A model generated the notes under the pieces. The model was not told the origin of the DNA and did no database searches. It worked only from the letters and a program-made list of their open reading frames with translations. The translations under genes were made by a program, and so were the position numbers. Below, one piece after another: positions 29,489 to 36,884 of a DNA stretch of 64,000 bases (the stretch's first letter is position 1; every line of letters begins with the position of its first letter). Where the stretch lies: the NCBI RefSeq assembly GCF_000170915.1, contig NZ_ABCT01000006.1, forward strand, positions 62,001 through 126,000, read 5' to 3'. This DNA comes from Limnobacter sp. MED105. GTDB taxonomy: Bacteria > Pseudomonadota > Gammaproteobacteria > Burkholderiales > Burkholderiaceae_B.

Positions 29489-30628
29489 TCAGGGTCGGTT
29501 AGACAAAGGCTTGGGGTTGGCTGACAGCTTCTTGGGTGCAGTGCTGCCCAATCCGATCGGGGCCAGGTAACCCTGAAACTGCTCAGCACAATTTTCCCAG
29601 GTGAAGGTACTCGCATGTTTCAAAGGCACATCGCGTTCAATTTTCAATGCGGCCATGGCGGCGGTCTTCAAATTCCAGTCCAACACGCCTGCACCGGAAT
29701 TGCCGACCACATCCAGCGGTCCGTTCACAGGGAACGCCGCCACTGGGCAACCGCTGGCCATGGCTTCCAACAGCACCAAGCCGAAGGTGTCGGTCATGCT
29801 GGGAAACACGAATACATCAGCGCGTTTGTACAACTCTGAGAGCGCTGCGTGGTTCAGCATCCCGAACCACCTGGCCTCGGGGTATTGTTTCTCTAGCCCT
29901 TTGCGGGCAGGACCGTCGCCAGCAATCCATTTCTCGCCCGGCAGTTCAAGGCTTAAAAAAGCCTCCAGATTTTTTTCAACTGCTACACGCCCTGCATACA
30001 AAAAAACCGGTTTCTCGATGCTGCACGCGTTCAAACGGTGCAGCAGTTCAACCTGTTGGGCATCGTCGGTTGGCAGGTCGCGGGGGCTGTAACTCATGTG
30101 TTTGCTGGCTACCGACTGCTCCGGATTAAAGCGTTTCAAGTCCACGCCACGTTGCCACAATACGCAATTGTTCAATCCACGGCCTTGCAAGGTGTTGATG
30201 ACCGACAAGGTGGGCACCATCACTGCGCGGGAAGGTTTGTGGAACCAGCGCAGCAAGGCTGCGGTAAAGCGAATTGGTATGCCCGAACGTGCCCTCACAT
30301 ACTCGGGAAACTGGGTGTGGTAGGCGGTTGTAAATGGCAACTTGCGGCCGTGGGCCAGCAGGCGCATGGCCAAGCCAATTGGCCCTTCGGTCACGATGTG
30401 CACCGCCTGTGGTTTGAATCGGTCCAGCTCATTGCGCAGGCGCGTGAATGGCCACAGTGCCAGTCGAATTTCAGGGTAAGTAGGGCATGGAATGGTTTTA
30501 AACAAGCCCGGGTGGATAACCCGCACATCGTGACCCTGCGCGGTTAGTTGCGCCACCACTTGGCTTAGCGTTTGCACCACGCCGTTGACCTGTGGTGTCC
30601 AAGCGTCAGTTGCAATCAGGATTCGCAT
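29489..30628 (-). CDS. Group 4 glycosyltransferase, Agt-like (probable diacylglycerol glycosyltransferase)
   Basis: 379 residues of the GT4 fold: N-terminal 'ATDAWTPQVNGVVQTL' acceptor-side motif, then the sugar-nucleotide half with 'FLYAGRVAVEKNLEAFL', 'GDGPARKGLE' and the EX7E region 'PSMTDTFGLVLLEAMASG'. The pattern is that of the group containing the diacylglycerol glycosyltransferase Agt, plant SQD2 and mycobacterial MgtA. It starts 6 bp after the phosphoesterase gene and so shares its Pho-box promoter. In phosphate-starved bacteria Agt glycosylates the diacylglycerol that PlcP releases from phospholipid; I infer that role here from pairing and regulation. The sugar donor is unknown. Confidence 0.82.
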   Translation of the reverse strand: MRILIATDAWTPQVNGVVQTLSQVVAQLTAQGHDVRVIHPGLFKTIPCPTYPEIRLALWPFTRLRNELDRFKPQAVHIVTEGPIGLAMRLLAHGRKLPFTTAYHTQFPEYVRARSGIPIRFTAALLRWFHKPSRAVMVPTLSVINTLQGRGLNNCVLWQRGVDLKRFNPEQSVASKHMSYSPRDLPTDDAQQVELLHRLNACSIEKPVFLYAGRVAVEKNLEAFLSLELPGEKWIAGDGPARKGLEKQYPEARWFGMLNHAALSELYKRADVFVFPSMTDTFGLVLLEAMASGCPVAAFPVNGPLDVVGNSGAGVLDWNLKTAAMAALKIERDVPLKHASTFTWENCAEQFQGYLAPIGLGSTAPKKLSANPKPLSNRP

Positions 30629-30634
30629 GCTGGT

Positions 30635-31576
30635 TTACTCCGCCAGGGTGTGCGCAAGCGCTTTTTGTTTGCGAACCGGCAGGTCACGGTGTGGCCAGTG
30701 AACAATGTCCAGTTTCCCGCAGGGGTGCTCAACCAGCGCGGTCAGGCTTTCTACCCAATCGCCGTCGTTGCAGTACAGCAAGCCATCCACTTCTTTGATC
30801 TCGGCTTTGTGAATGTGTCCGCACACCACCCCGTCGTAACCGCGGTGTTTGGCTTCATGAATCAGCGCGTGTTCAAACTCGAGAATGAAGTTCACGGCGT
30901 TTTTGACCTGCTGTTTCAAGAACTGTGACAGCGACCAATACGGGTAGCCCAGCTTGATTCGAATGTTGTTCAACACGCGGTTCAAAGTCAGTGCAAAGTT
31001 GTACAGCGTGTCGCCCAGGTAAGCCAGCCATTTGGCGTAGCGCACAACCTGGTCAAACTCATCGCCGTGCACTACCCACAGGCGTTTGCCATCTGCTGTC
31101 ACATGCACTGCGTTTTCCATGATCGGAATGTCACCGAAGGTCATCCCTGCAAACTGGCGCGCGGCTTCGTCGTGGTTGCCCGGAATGAAAACCACCTGCG
31201 TGCCTTTGCGTGCCTTGCGCAGCACCTTTTGAATGACGTCGTTGTGGCTTTGTGGCCAAAACCAGCTTTTGCGCAACTGCCAGCCGTCGATGATGTCGCC
31301 CACCAGGTAAAGGGTGTCGCTTTCGTTGTGTTTCAGGAAGTGGAGCAGGGCGTCTGCCTGGCAGCCGGGTGTGCCAAGGTGAATGTCTGAAATCCAGATG
31401 GTGCGGTATTTGTTGGAACCCTGCTCATCAGCGGCGGGGTCAACTTCAGATTGATTTTGCTGGTTTGTTGGCTCAGCATGTGGTTCGGTGGTCGCCTTCG
31501 CAAACAGTTGTTCGGCAAGTTGCTGCTTGAAATTCAACTGGTTCGAGCGCATTTTTAATGTCCATGTTCTTGTCAT
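30635..31576 (-). CDS. PlcP-like metallophosphoesterase (UDP-2,3-diacylglucosamine diphosphatase family)
   Basis: Calcineurin-like phosphoesterase with the full metal-binding set: 'ISDIHLGTPG', 'YLVGDIIDGW', 'IPGNHDE', 'VVHGDEFD' and 'VVCGHIHKAE'. The characteristic 'SWFWPQSHNDVIQKVLRKAR' places it with the LpxH-related proteins that include PlcP, the phosphate-starvation phospholipase C of Sinorhizobium and marine bacteria. The first ~55 residues are a polar, low-complexity extension; the ATG at 31552 is an alternative start. A strong Pho box lies 34 bp upstream and a GT4 gene 6 bp downstream. Classical LpxH (lipid A synthesis) is the alternative, but that would not need phosphate control. 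Confidence 0.83.
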   Translation of the reverse strand: MTRTWTLKMRSNQLNFKQQLAEQLFAKATTEPHAEPTNQQNQSEVDPAADEQGSNKYRTIWISDIHLGTPGCQADALLHFLKHNESDTLYLVGDIIDGWQLRKSWFWPQSHNDVIQKVLRKARKGTQVVFIPGNHDEAARQFAGMTFGDIPIMENAVHVTADGKRLWVVHGDEFDQVVRYAKWLAYLGDTLYNFALTLNRVLNNIRIKLGYPYWSLSQFLKQQVKNAVNFILEFEHALIHEAKHRGYDGVVCGHIHKAEIKEVDGLLYCNDGDWVESLTALVEHPCGKLDIVHWPHRDLPVRKQKALAHTLAE

Positions 31577-31609
31577 GGCCCCATTAAACGCGCTCGATTT
31601 GACTACCTT

Positions 31610-31638
31610 GTGACAGTTATATGACTCTTTTTTGACAA
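31610..31638 (-). promoter_or_regulatory. Tandem Pho box upstream of the plcP-agt-like operon
   Basis: On the minus strand GAGTCAT-ATAA-CTGTCAC (31627-31610) matches the consensus CTGTCATAWAWCTGTCAY at 16 of 18 positions. A third unit TTGTCAA (31638-31632) precedes it with the same 11-bp period. It ends 34 bp before the phosphoesterase ATG and points toward it. The -10 hexamer is not obvious (TCAAAT at 31602-31597 is the best, slightly close). Confidence 0.75.
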
Positions 31639-31672
31639 AAAAGCCGCTGCTTCAAAAGTAGTGTGACTTGTT

Positions 31673-31942
31673 TTATTTTGCTTCCAGGCTTTTCGGAAGC
31701 CACCAGGTAAAGCCGTACAACAGGGTTTTTGACACCACTTCCATCGTTGGCAGGTTTTTGCCCCGCAGTCGCAAGAAGGCAATTGGCAACTCAAGCGTGT
31801 GGGCTACCAGCAGCAAAGCGGCCAGCACCAACAGGAAGGGCATCACAAGGCTGATCAGCAAGTAGGCCGGAACCACAATCCAGAAGCCGTTCATGACTTT
31901 GCGCATGGATTCAAACGATTGGGGGCTGACTTTAATGGCCAT
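31673..31942 (-). CDS. Small inner-membrane protein, possibly DUF1145-like
   Basis: 89 residues from the ATG at 31942, which has AGGAAAA six bases upstream; a longer frame to 31984 lacks such a site. Two hydrophobic segments are visible ('FWIVVPAYLLISLVMPFLL' and 'VLAALLLVAHTLELPIAFL'), followed by a basic, Trp-containing tail. The 'HTLEL' motif and overall shape recall DUF1145 (YhhL-like) proteins, but I cannot confirm this. It is upstream of, and in the same direction as, the phosphoesterase gene but separated by the Pho box, so it is probably a separate unit. Confidence 0.6.
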   Translation of the reverse strand: MAIKVSPQSFESMRKVMNGFWIVVPAYLLISLVMPFLLVLAALLLVAHTLELPIAFLRLRGKNLPTMEVVSKTLLYGFTWWLPKSLEAK

Positions 31943-32021
31943 TTGTTTTCCTAAGGGGTGGGTCGGCAAAATTGAATATGACAATAGTTCTTGTCAGAAG
32001 CCTTGTCAAGCGTGTTTGGGC

Positions 32022-32050
32022 TTGCCCCCGCAGGCGCACTGGTGTATATT
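32022..32050 (+). promoter_or_regulatory. Promoter of tRNA-Val
   Basis: TTGCCC (32022-32027), 17-base spacer, TATATT (32045-32050), ending 14 bp before the tRNA 5' end. It has canonical sigma-70 geometry. Confidence 0.7.
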
Positions 32051-32064
32051 TCGCACTCTTCTTT

Positions 32065-32141
<77 letters not shown>

Positions 32142-32243
32142 ACACTTCTCCCCCAAAACTAATTCATCAAGATTTTTTGTTCCGTAGCACAATGATGATA
32201 TCGGGCTCGCGTTTGCGGCTTGAAATCTTCAGGAGTGTCGGCC

Positions 32244-32372
32244 ATGGGGCATGAACAGAAAAGCAACAAAATGGACAAAAAGAAAGCGCTGAGTACCCCC
32301 AAAGAGAAAAAGGCTGCAAAGAAAGTGAAAAAAGACATCAAGGAAGGCATTCACAAACCCAAATTGGTCTGA
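32244..32372 (+). CDS. Very small lysine-rich protein (42 residues)
   Basis: ATG at 32244 with a good AGGAG eight bases upstream, stop TGA at 32370-32372. The product starts MGHEQKSNKMDKKKALSTPK and continues with more Lys/Ala-rich sequence; about a third of residues are lysine. I recall similar tiny 'MGHEQKSNKxxKKxxxxTPKEKKAAK' proteins in other proteobacteria, always uncharacterised. The charge suggests nucleic-acid or ribosome association, but that is inference. It lies between tRNA-Val and thrS. Confidence 0.65.
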   Translation: MGHEQKSNKMDKKKALSTPKEKKAAKKVKKDIKEGIHKPKLV

Positions 32373-32459
32373 TTGAATGTTCAGGCAGCATTCAGAAGGC
32401 TAAAATAGAGGGTTGCTAAAAGTTTTACCCAAGCCAATCCATTCGTAAGGGAAGTACAT

Positions 32460-34367
32460 ATGCCAGTTATCCGCCTGCCTGACGGATCCGAACGTGTTTT
32501 TGATCACCCTGTGACTGTCGCCCAAGTGGCGGCCAGCATCGGGCCCGGTTTGGCGAAAGCCGCCCTGGCCGGCACGGTGAACGGCACGCTGGTTGATACT
32601 TCCTACACCATCGACAACGACTCCAGCCTGTCTATCGTCACTGAAAAAGACGAAGAAGGGTTGGACATGATCCGCCATTCCACCGCCCATTTGCTGGCTT
32701 ACGCCGTGAAGGAATTGTTTCCTACGGCGCAAGTGACCATTGGTCCGGTGATTGAAGACGGTTTTTATTACGACTTTTCATACGAACGCCCATTCACCCC
32801 TGAAGACCTGGAGGCGATCGAAAAGAAAATGGCCGAGCTCGCCAAGCTCGATGAAGTGGTTACCCGAGAAGAATGGGTGCGCGACGACGCTGTGCAATTT
32901 TTCAAAGACCAGGGCGAACACTACAAAGCCGAAATTATTGCCAGCATCCCCAGCAACGAAAACATTTCGCTTTATCGCGAAGGTAAATTCATTGACCTGT
33001 GTCGTGGCCCCCACGTGCCCAACACCGGCAAACTGAAGCATTTCAAACTGATGAAAGTAGCGGGTGCCTACTGGCGCGGCAATTCCAACAATGAAATGCT
33101 GCAGCGTATTTACGGCACCGCCTGGACCAAGAAAGAAGACCTGGCAGCCTACCTGCATCGACTAGAAGAAGCAGAAAAGCGCGACCACCGCAAACTGGGC
33201 AAGCAGCTGGATTTGTTTCACATGCAAGACGAAGCCCCAGGCCTGGTGTTTTGGCACCCCAAGGGTTGGGCCTTGTGGCAACAGGTTGAACAGTACATGC
33301 GCAAGGTGTACGTCGACGGTGGCTATCAGGAAATTCGTTGCCCCCAGATTCTTGACCGTAAGTTGTGGGAGAAGTCTGGCCACTGGGACAACTACAAAGA
33401 AAACATGTTCACCACTGAATCGGAAAAGCGCGACTACGCCCTAAAGCCGATGAACTGTCCGGGTCACATCGAGGTATTCAAGAGCGATTTGCGTTCATAC
33501 CGCGACTTGCCCATGCGCTATGGCGAGTTTGGTGCGTGCCACCGAAATGAAAGCTCGGGTGCCTTGCACGGCATCATGCGTGTGCGTGGATTCACCCAAG
33601 ACGACGGCCATATTTTCTGTACCGAAGACCAGGTGCAGGAAGAGGTCACCAAGTTCAACCAAGTGGCCATGCAGGTATACGCAGACTTTGGTTTCAATGA
33701 AATCAATGTGAAACTGGCCTTGCGCCCTGAAGCCCGTTTGGGTACCGATGAAACCTGGGACAAAGCAGAAGACTCCTTGCGCGCGGCTTTGAAGGCTTGC
33801 GGTGTGCAGTGGACCGAGTTGCCGGGCGAGGGCGCATTTTATGGCCCCAAAATTGAATACCACATGAAAGACTCGATTGGTCGTTCATGGCAGTGCGGCA
33901 CCATTCAGGTGGACTTCCAGTTGCCTGGTCGCTTGGGCGCTGAATATGTGGCCGAAGACAACAGCCGCCGCGTGCCAGTGATGCTTCACCGCGCCATCGT
34001 GGGTTCCATGGAACGCTTCATTGGCATCTTGATTGAAAACCATGCTGGTGCCATGCCAGTTTGGCTTTCTCCAGTGCAGGTGGTGGTTGCCACAATCACC
34101 GAGGCACATAATGAATACGCTCACAATGTGGTGCAAATGTTGAAAAAACAAGGCATTAGGGTTGAGGCGGATTTGCGTAATGAAAAGATCAATCGTAAAA
34201 TCCGTGAGCACACAATGCAGAAAACCCCGTATATCGCCGTAATCGGCGATGCGGAACGTGATGCAAACCAAGTTGCCGTGCGCTTGCGCGGCAATGAAAA
34301 CCTGGGCTCCTTGCCTGTTGATGACTTTATTCAGCGCCTGCTGGGTGAAATCAACAGCAGAGCCTGA
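32460..34367 (+). CDS. thrS: Threonyl-tRNA synthetase
   Basis: Class II synthetase of 635 residues (E. coli 642). Domain order: N-terminal TGS (1-62), editing domain (about 65-225, with '[12 protein letters not shown]' and a later Cys/His in '[13 protein letters not shown]'), catalytic core (about 240-535; motif 2 '[15 protein letters not shown]') with zinc ligands such as Cys in 'MNCPGH', and the anticodon-binding domain (540-635). The ATG at 32460 is preceded by AAGGGAAG. It heads the conserved thrS-infC-rpmI-rplT-pheST-ihfA block. A TAAAAT at 32401-32406 is a possible -10. Confidence 0.98.
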   Translation: MPVIRLPDGSERVFDHPVTVAQVAASIGPGLAKAALAGTVNGTLVDTSYTIDNDSSLSIVTEKDEEGLDMIRHSTAHLLAYAVKELFPTAQVTIGPVIEDGFYYDFSYERPFTPEDLEAIEKKMAELAKLDEVVTREEWVRDDAVQFFKDQGEHYKAEIIASIPSNENISLYREGKFIDLCRGPHVPNTGKLKHFKLMKVAGAYWRGNSNNEMLQRIYGTAWTKKEDLAAYLHRLEEAEKRDHRKLGKQLDLFHMQDEAPGLVFWHPKGWALWQQVEQYMRKVYVDGGYQEIRCPQILDRKLWEKSGHWDNYKENMFTTESEKRDYALKPMNCPGHIEVFKSDLRSYRDLPMRYGEFGACHRNESSGALHGIMRVRGFTQDDGHIFCTEDQVQEEVTKFNQVAMQVYADFGFNEINVKLALRPEARLGTDETWDKAEDSLRAALKACGVQWTELPGEGAFYGPKIEYHMKDSIGRSWQCGTIQVDFQLPGRLGAEYVAEDNSRRVPVMLHRAIVGSMERFIGILIENHAGAMPVWLSPVQVVVATITEAHNEYAHNVVQMLKKQGIRVEADLRNEKINRKIREHTMQKTPYIAVIGDAERDANQVAVRLRGNENLGSLPVDDFIQRLLGEINSRA

Positions 34368-34397
34368 TTTTATTTAACCAGAAGAAAGAGGCTAGAC

Positions 34398-34919
34398 ATC
34401 GTAGCAGAAAAGAAAAATCGCATTAACGAGGAAATCCGTATCCCCGAAGTGCGCCTCATTGGAATTGAGGGTGAGCAGTTAGGCATCGTTAAAACACCAG
34501 ACGCTTTGCGCATGGCTGAAGAAGGCGGTGTGGATTTGGTGGAAATTGCACCTCAGGCAGTGCCCCCTGTGGCTAAGCTGATGGACTACGGCAAGTTCCG
34601 CTACCAAGAGCAAAAGAAAGCAGCGGAAGCCAAATCCAAACAAAAACAGGTTCAAATCAAGGAAATCAAGTTCCGCCCCGGAACAGACGACGGCGATTAC
34701 AACGTGAAGCTGCGTAATCTGACCCGTTTTCTGGAAGATGGCGACAAGTGCAAGGTGACCTTGCGCTTCCGCGGACGTGAAATGGCTCACCAAGACATTG
34801 GTGCCCGCCTTTTGGAGCGTGTTCGCACTGACTTGGAAGAAATTGGTCAGGTTGAACAAATGCCAAAAATGGAAGGTCGTCAAATGGTCATGATGATCGC
34901 GCCGCGCAAGAAAGCATAA
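34398..34919 (+). CDS. infC: Translation initiation factor IF-3, with a non-canonical ATC start codon
   Basis: IF-3 binds the 30S subunit and rejects non-canonical start codons. The frame is open from a TGA at 34365 and contains no ATG, GTG or TTG until a GTG at 34449. Starting there would delete the conserved N terminus '[20 protein letters not shown]'. An ATC at 34398 with AAAGAGG six bases upstream gives 173 residues, close to E. coli IF-3 (180). E. coli infC starts with AUU for autoregulation, so an ATC start here fits the same control. Both IF-3 domains and the linker are present. Confidence 0.95.
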   Translation: MVAEKKNRINEEIRIPEVRLIGIEGEQLGIVKTPDALRMAEEGGVDLVEIAPQAVPPVAKLMDYGKFRYQEQKKAAEAKSKQKQVQIKEIKFRPGTDDGDYNVKLRNLTRFLEDGDKCKVTLRFRGREMAHQDIGARLLERVRTDLEEIGQVEQMPKMEGRQMVMMIAPRKKA

Positions 34920-34931
34920 TTTCCAAAAAGA

Positions 34932-34961
34932 TTGCCAGCATTCGCAAACCCGCGTTATAAT
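34932..34961 (+). promoter_or_regulatory. Promoter of rpmI-rplT
   Basis: TTGCCA (34932-34937), 18-base spacer and a perfect TATAAT (34956-34961) in the gap after infC. It would give a leader of about 120 bases before rpmI, room for an L20-type autoregulatory structure as known in E. coli, although I could not identify the fold. Confidence 0.65.
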
Positions 34962-35087
34962 CGCGGGCTTGCTGCGTTGTGCGTAAAATCACAGCGCAAC
35001 AAATTGCCCACCAGGTCAGAAAAGTGCTTCGTCGAAGCCACCTGCAAGCAGGTTCAATGAATATTGAACAGTAATAGGAGCACCAAG

Positions 35088-35285
35088 ATGCCCAAGATGA
35101 AGACCAAAAAGAGCGCCTCCAAGCGTTTCTTGGTCCGTTCAAGCGGATCGATCAAGCGTGGCCACGCCTTTAAGCGCCACATCCTCACCAAGAAAACGAC
35201 CAAAAGCAAGCGTCAATTGCGCGGCATGGAAACGATTCATAAATCAGACATCGGTCGCGTGCGCGACATGATGCCTTACGCATAA
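35088..35285 (+). CDS. rpmI: 50S ribosomal protein L35
   Basis: 65 residues, highly basic, beginning [14 protein letters not shown] and ending MMPYA, exactly the L35 family length and pattern. The ATG at 35088 has TAGGAG seven bases upstream; an in-frame ATG at 35064 would add eight residues not found in L35. It is followed 15 bp later by rplT. Confidence 0.98.
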   Translation: MPKMKTKKSASKRFLVRSSGSIKRGHAFKRHILTKKTTKSKRQLRGMETIHKSDIGRVRDMMPYA

Positions 35286-35300
35286 AGGGAGGAGTGTCAA

Positions 35301-35657
35301 ATGCCTAGAGTAAAACGTGGTGTAACGGCTCGCGCCCGTCACAAAAAAGTAATCGCCCAAGCCAAAGGCTTCCGCGGTCGTCGTAACAATGTATTCCGCG
35401 TTGCCAAGCAAGCGGTCATGCGTGCTGGTCAGTACGCATACCGTGACCGTCGTAACAAGAAGCGCGTATTCCGCGCCCTGTGGATCACCCGTATCAACGC
35501 AGCAGTGCGTGAACACGGCATGACCTACAGCGTATTCATCAATGGCTTGAAGAAAGCTGCCATTGGCCTGGACCGCAAGGTGTTGGCTGACCTGGCAGTG
35601 ACCGACAAAGCAGCATTTGCTGCCATCGTGGGTCAAGTGCGCGCAGCGCAGGCTTAA
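35301..35657 (+). CDS. rplT: 50S ribosomal protein L20
   Basis: 118 residues (E. coli L20: 118), starting [16 protein letters not shown], with the basic N-terminal arm that threads into 23S rRNA and a compact C-terminal domain ('[15 protein letters not shown]'). In E. coli L20 also represses its own operon. It closes the rpmI-rplT unit before a terminator at 35734-35760. Confidence 0.98.
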   Translation: MPRVKRGVTARARHKKVIAQAKGFRGRRNNVFRVAKQAVMRAGQYAYRDRRNKKRVFRALWITRINAAVREHGMTYSVFINGLKKAAIGLDRKVLADLAVTDKAAFAAIVGQVRAAQA

Positions 35658-35733
35658 TTCGCTAGCCAAGTCAAATTTTTGTCACAAGTGAAGCCTCTGA
35701 GGTTTTTCACTTAAGTTGGCGAAAAGACTAAAC

Positions 35734-35760
35734 AAAACGGAGCTCTCGGGCTCCGTTTTT
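35734..35760 (+). terminator. Intrinsic terminator after rplT
   Basis: AAAACGGAGC / GCTCCGTTTT stem with a 6-base loop and a T tract. A second, weaker inverted repeat (AAGTGAA...TTCACTT) lies upstream at about 35685-35712. Confidence 0.88.
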
Positions 35761-35831
35761 GTTTTCAGGCGGTACAATTCAGGGCTCTACTCAAAGCCAT
35801 TCCAATCTCAAAAAGAATCGACCCAATACCC

Positions 35832-36839
35832 ATGGATGCTTCGCTTTTAGCCATTCTTACCGAGGCCGAACAGGCCATGTCATCGGCAACCGACCCAGCC
35901 AGTCTTGAAAACATCAAGGCCCAGTTTTTGGGCAAACAAGGCAAAGTCACCGAGTTGCTCAAAGGCATGGCAGCGCTTTCGCCCGAAGAAAAGAAAACCC
36001 GTGGCGCGGAAATCAATCAACTCAAGCAGCAGGTTGAAGCCGTGCTGAACGCCAAGCGCCAAGCGTTGGCCGATGCAGCCATGCAGGCAAAATTGCAAGC
36101 ACAGGCCATTGATGTAACCAAACCTGGCCGCATGCGTGGAACTGGCGGCTTGCACCCAGCCATGCGTACGCTTGAACGCATTGAAGAAATTTTTACCACC
36201 ATTGGTTTTGATTTGGCCGATGGCCCTGAAATTGAAACCGACTTTCACAACTTCACTGCATTGAACACGCCGGAAAATCACCCCGCGCGTTCCATGCACG
36301 ACACCTTTTATGTAGAAGGCACTGGCGGCAACCTGCTGCGCACGCACACCTCGCCCATGCAGGTGCGCTACATGCAAACCAACAAGCCGCCCATTCGCAT
36401 TATTGCGCCGGGCCGTGTGTATCGCGTGGATAGCGACGCCACGCATTCACCGATGTTTCACCAGGTTGAAGGTTTGTGGATCGACGAAGGTGTCAGCTTT
36501 GCTGATTTGAAAGCGGTGTTCATGGATTTTCTGAAAACCTTTTTCGAAACCGACGACATCACCATCCGTTTCCGCCCCTCGTTTTTCCCGTTCACTGAAC
36601 CGTCTGCGGAAATTGACATGGCATTTACCAGCGGCCCCAACAAGGGCAAGTGGCTGGAAATTGCGGGTTGCGGGCAGGTGCACCCGAACGTGTTGCGCCA
36701 CGTGGGCATCGACCCCGAAACCTACACCGGTTTTGCCTTTGGTGTGGGCCCCGATCGCTTGACCATGCTGCGATATGGCATCAACGATTTGCGCCTGTTC
36801 TACGAAAACGACATTCGTTTTCTGCAGCAATTCAATTAA
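35832..36839 (+). CDS. pheS: Phenylalanyl-tRNA synthetase alpha subunit
   Basis: Catalytic alpha subunit of the heterotetrameric class II synthetase; 335 residues (E. coli 327). It has an N-terminal coiled coil (about 1-90, tRNA binding), motif 1 '[14 protein letters not shown]', motif 2 '[20 protein letters not shown]' and motif 3 '[18 protein letters not shown]'. A TACAAT (35773-35778) after the rplT terminator may be its -10. pheT follows 45 bp downstream. Confidence 0.98.
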   Translation: MDASLLAILTEAEQAMSSATDPASLENIKAQFLGKQGKVTELLKGMAALSPEEKKTRGAEINQLKQQVEAVLNAKRQALADAAMQAKLQAQAIDVTKPGRMRGTGGLHPAMRTLERIEEIFTTIGFDLADGPEIETDFHNFTALNTPENHPARSMHDTFYVEGTGGNLLRTHTSPMQVRYMQTNKPPIRIIAPGRVYRVDSDATHSPMFHQVEGLWIDEGVSFADLKAVFMDFLKTFFETDDITIRFRPSFFPFTEPSAEIDMAFTSGPNKGKWLEIAGCGQVHPNVLRHVGIDPETYTGFAFGVGPDRLTMLRYGINDLRLFYENDIRFLQQFN

Positions 36840-36884
36840 TCAAGCTTAATTAAGTCTAACCAAGCCAGTTTTGGATATTAAAAG

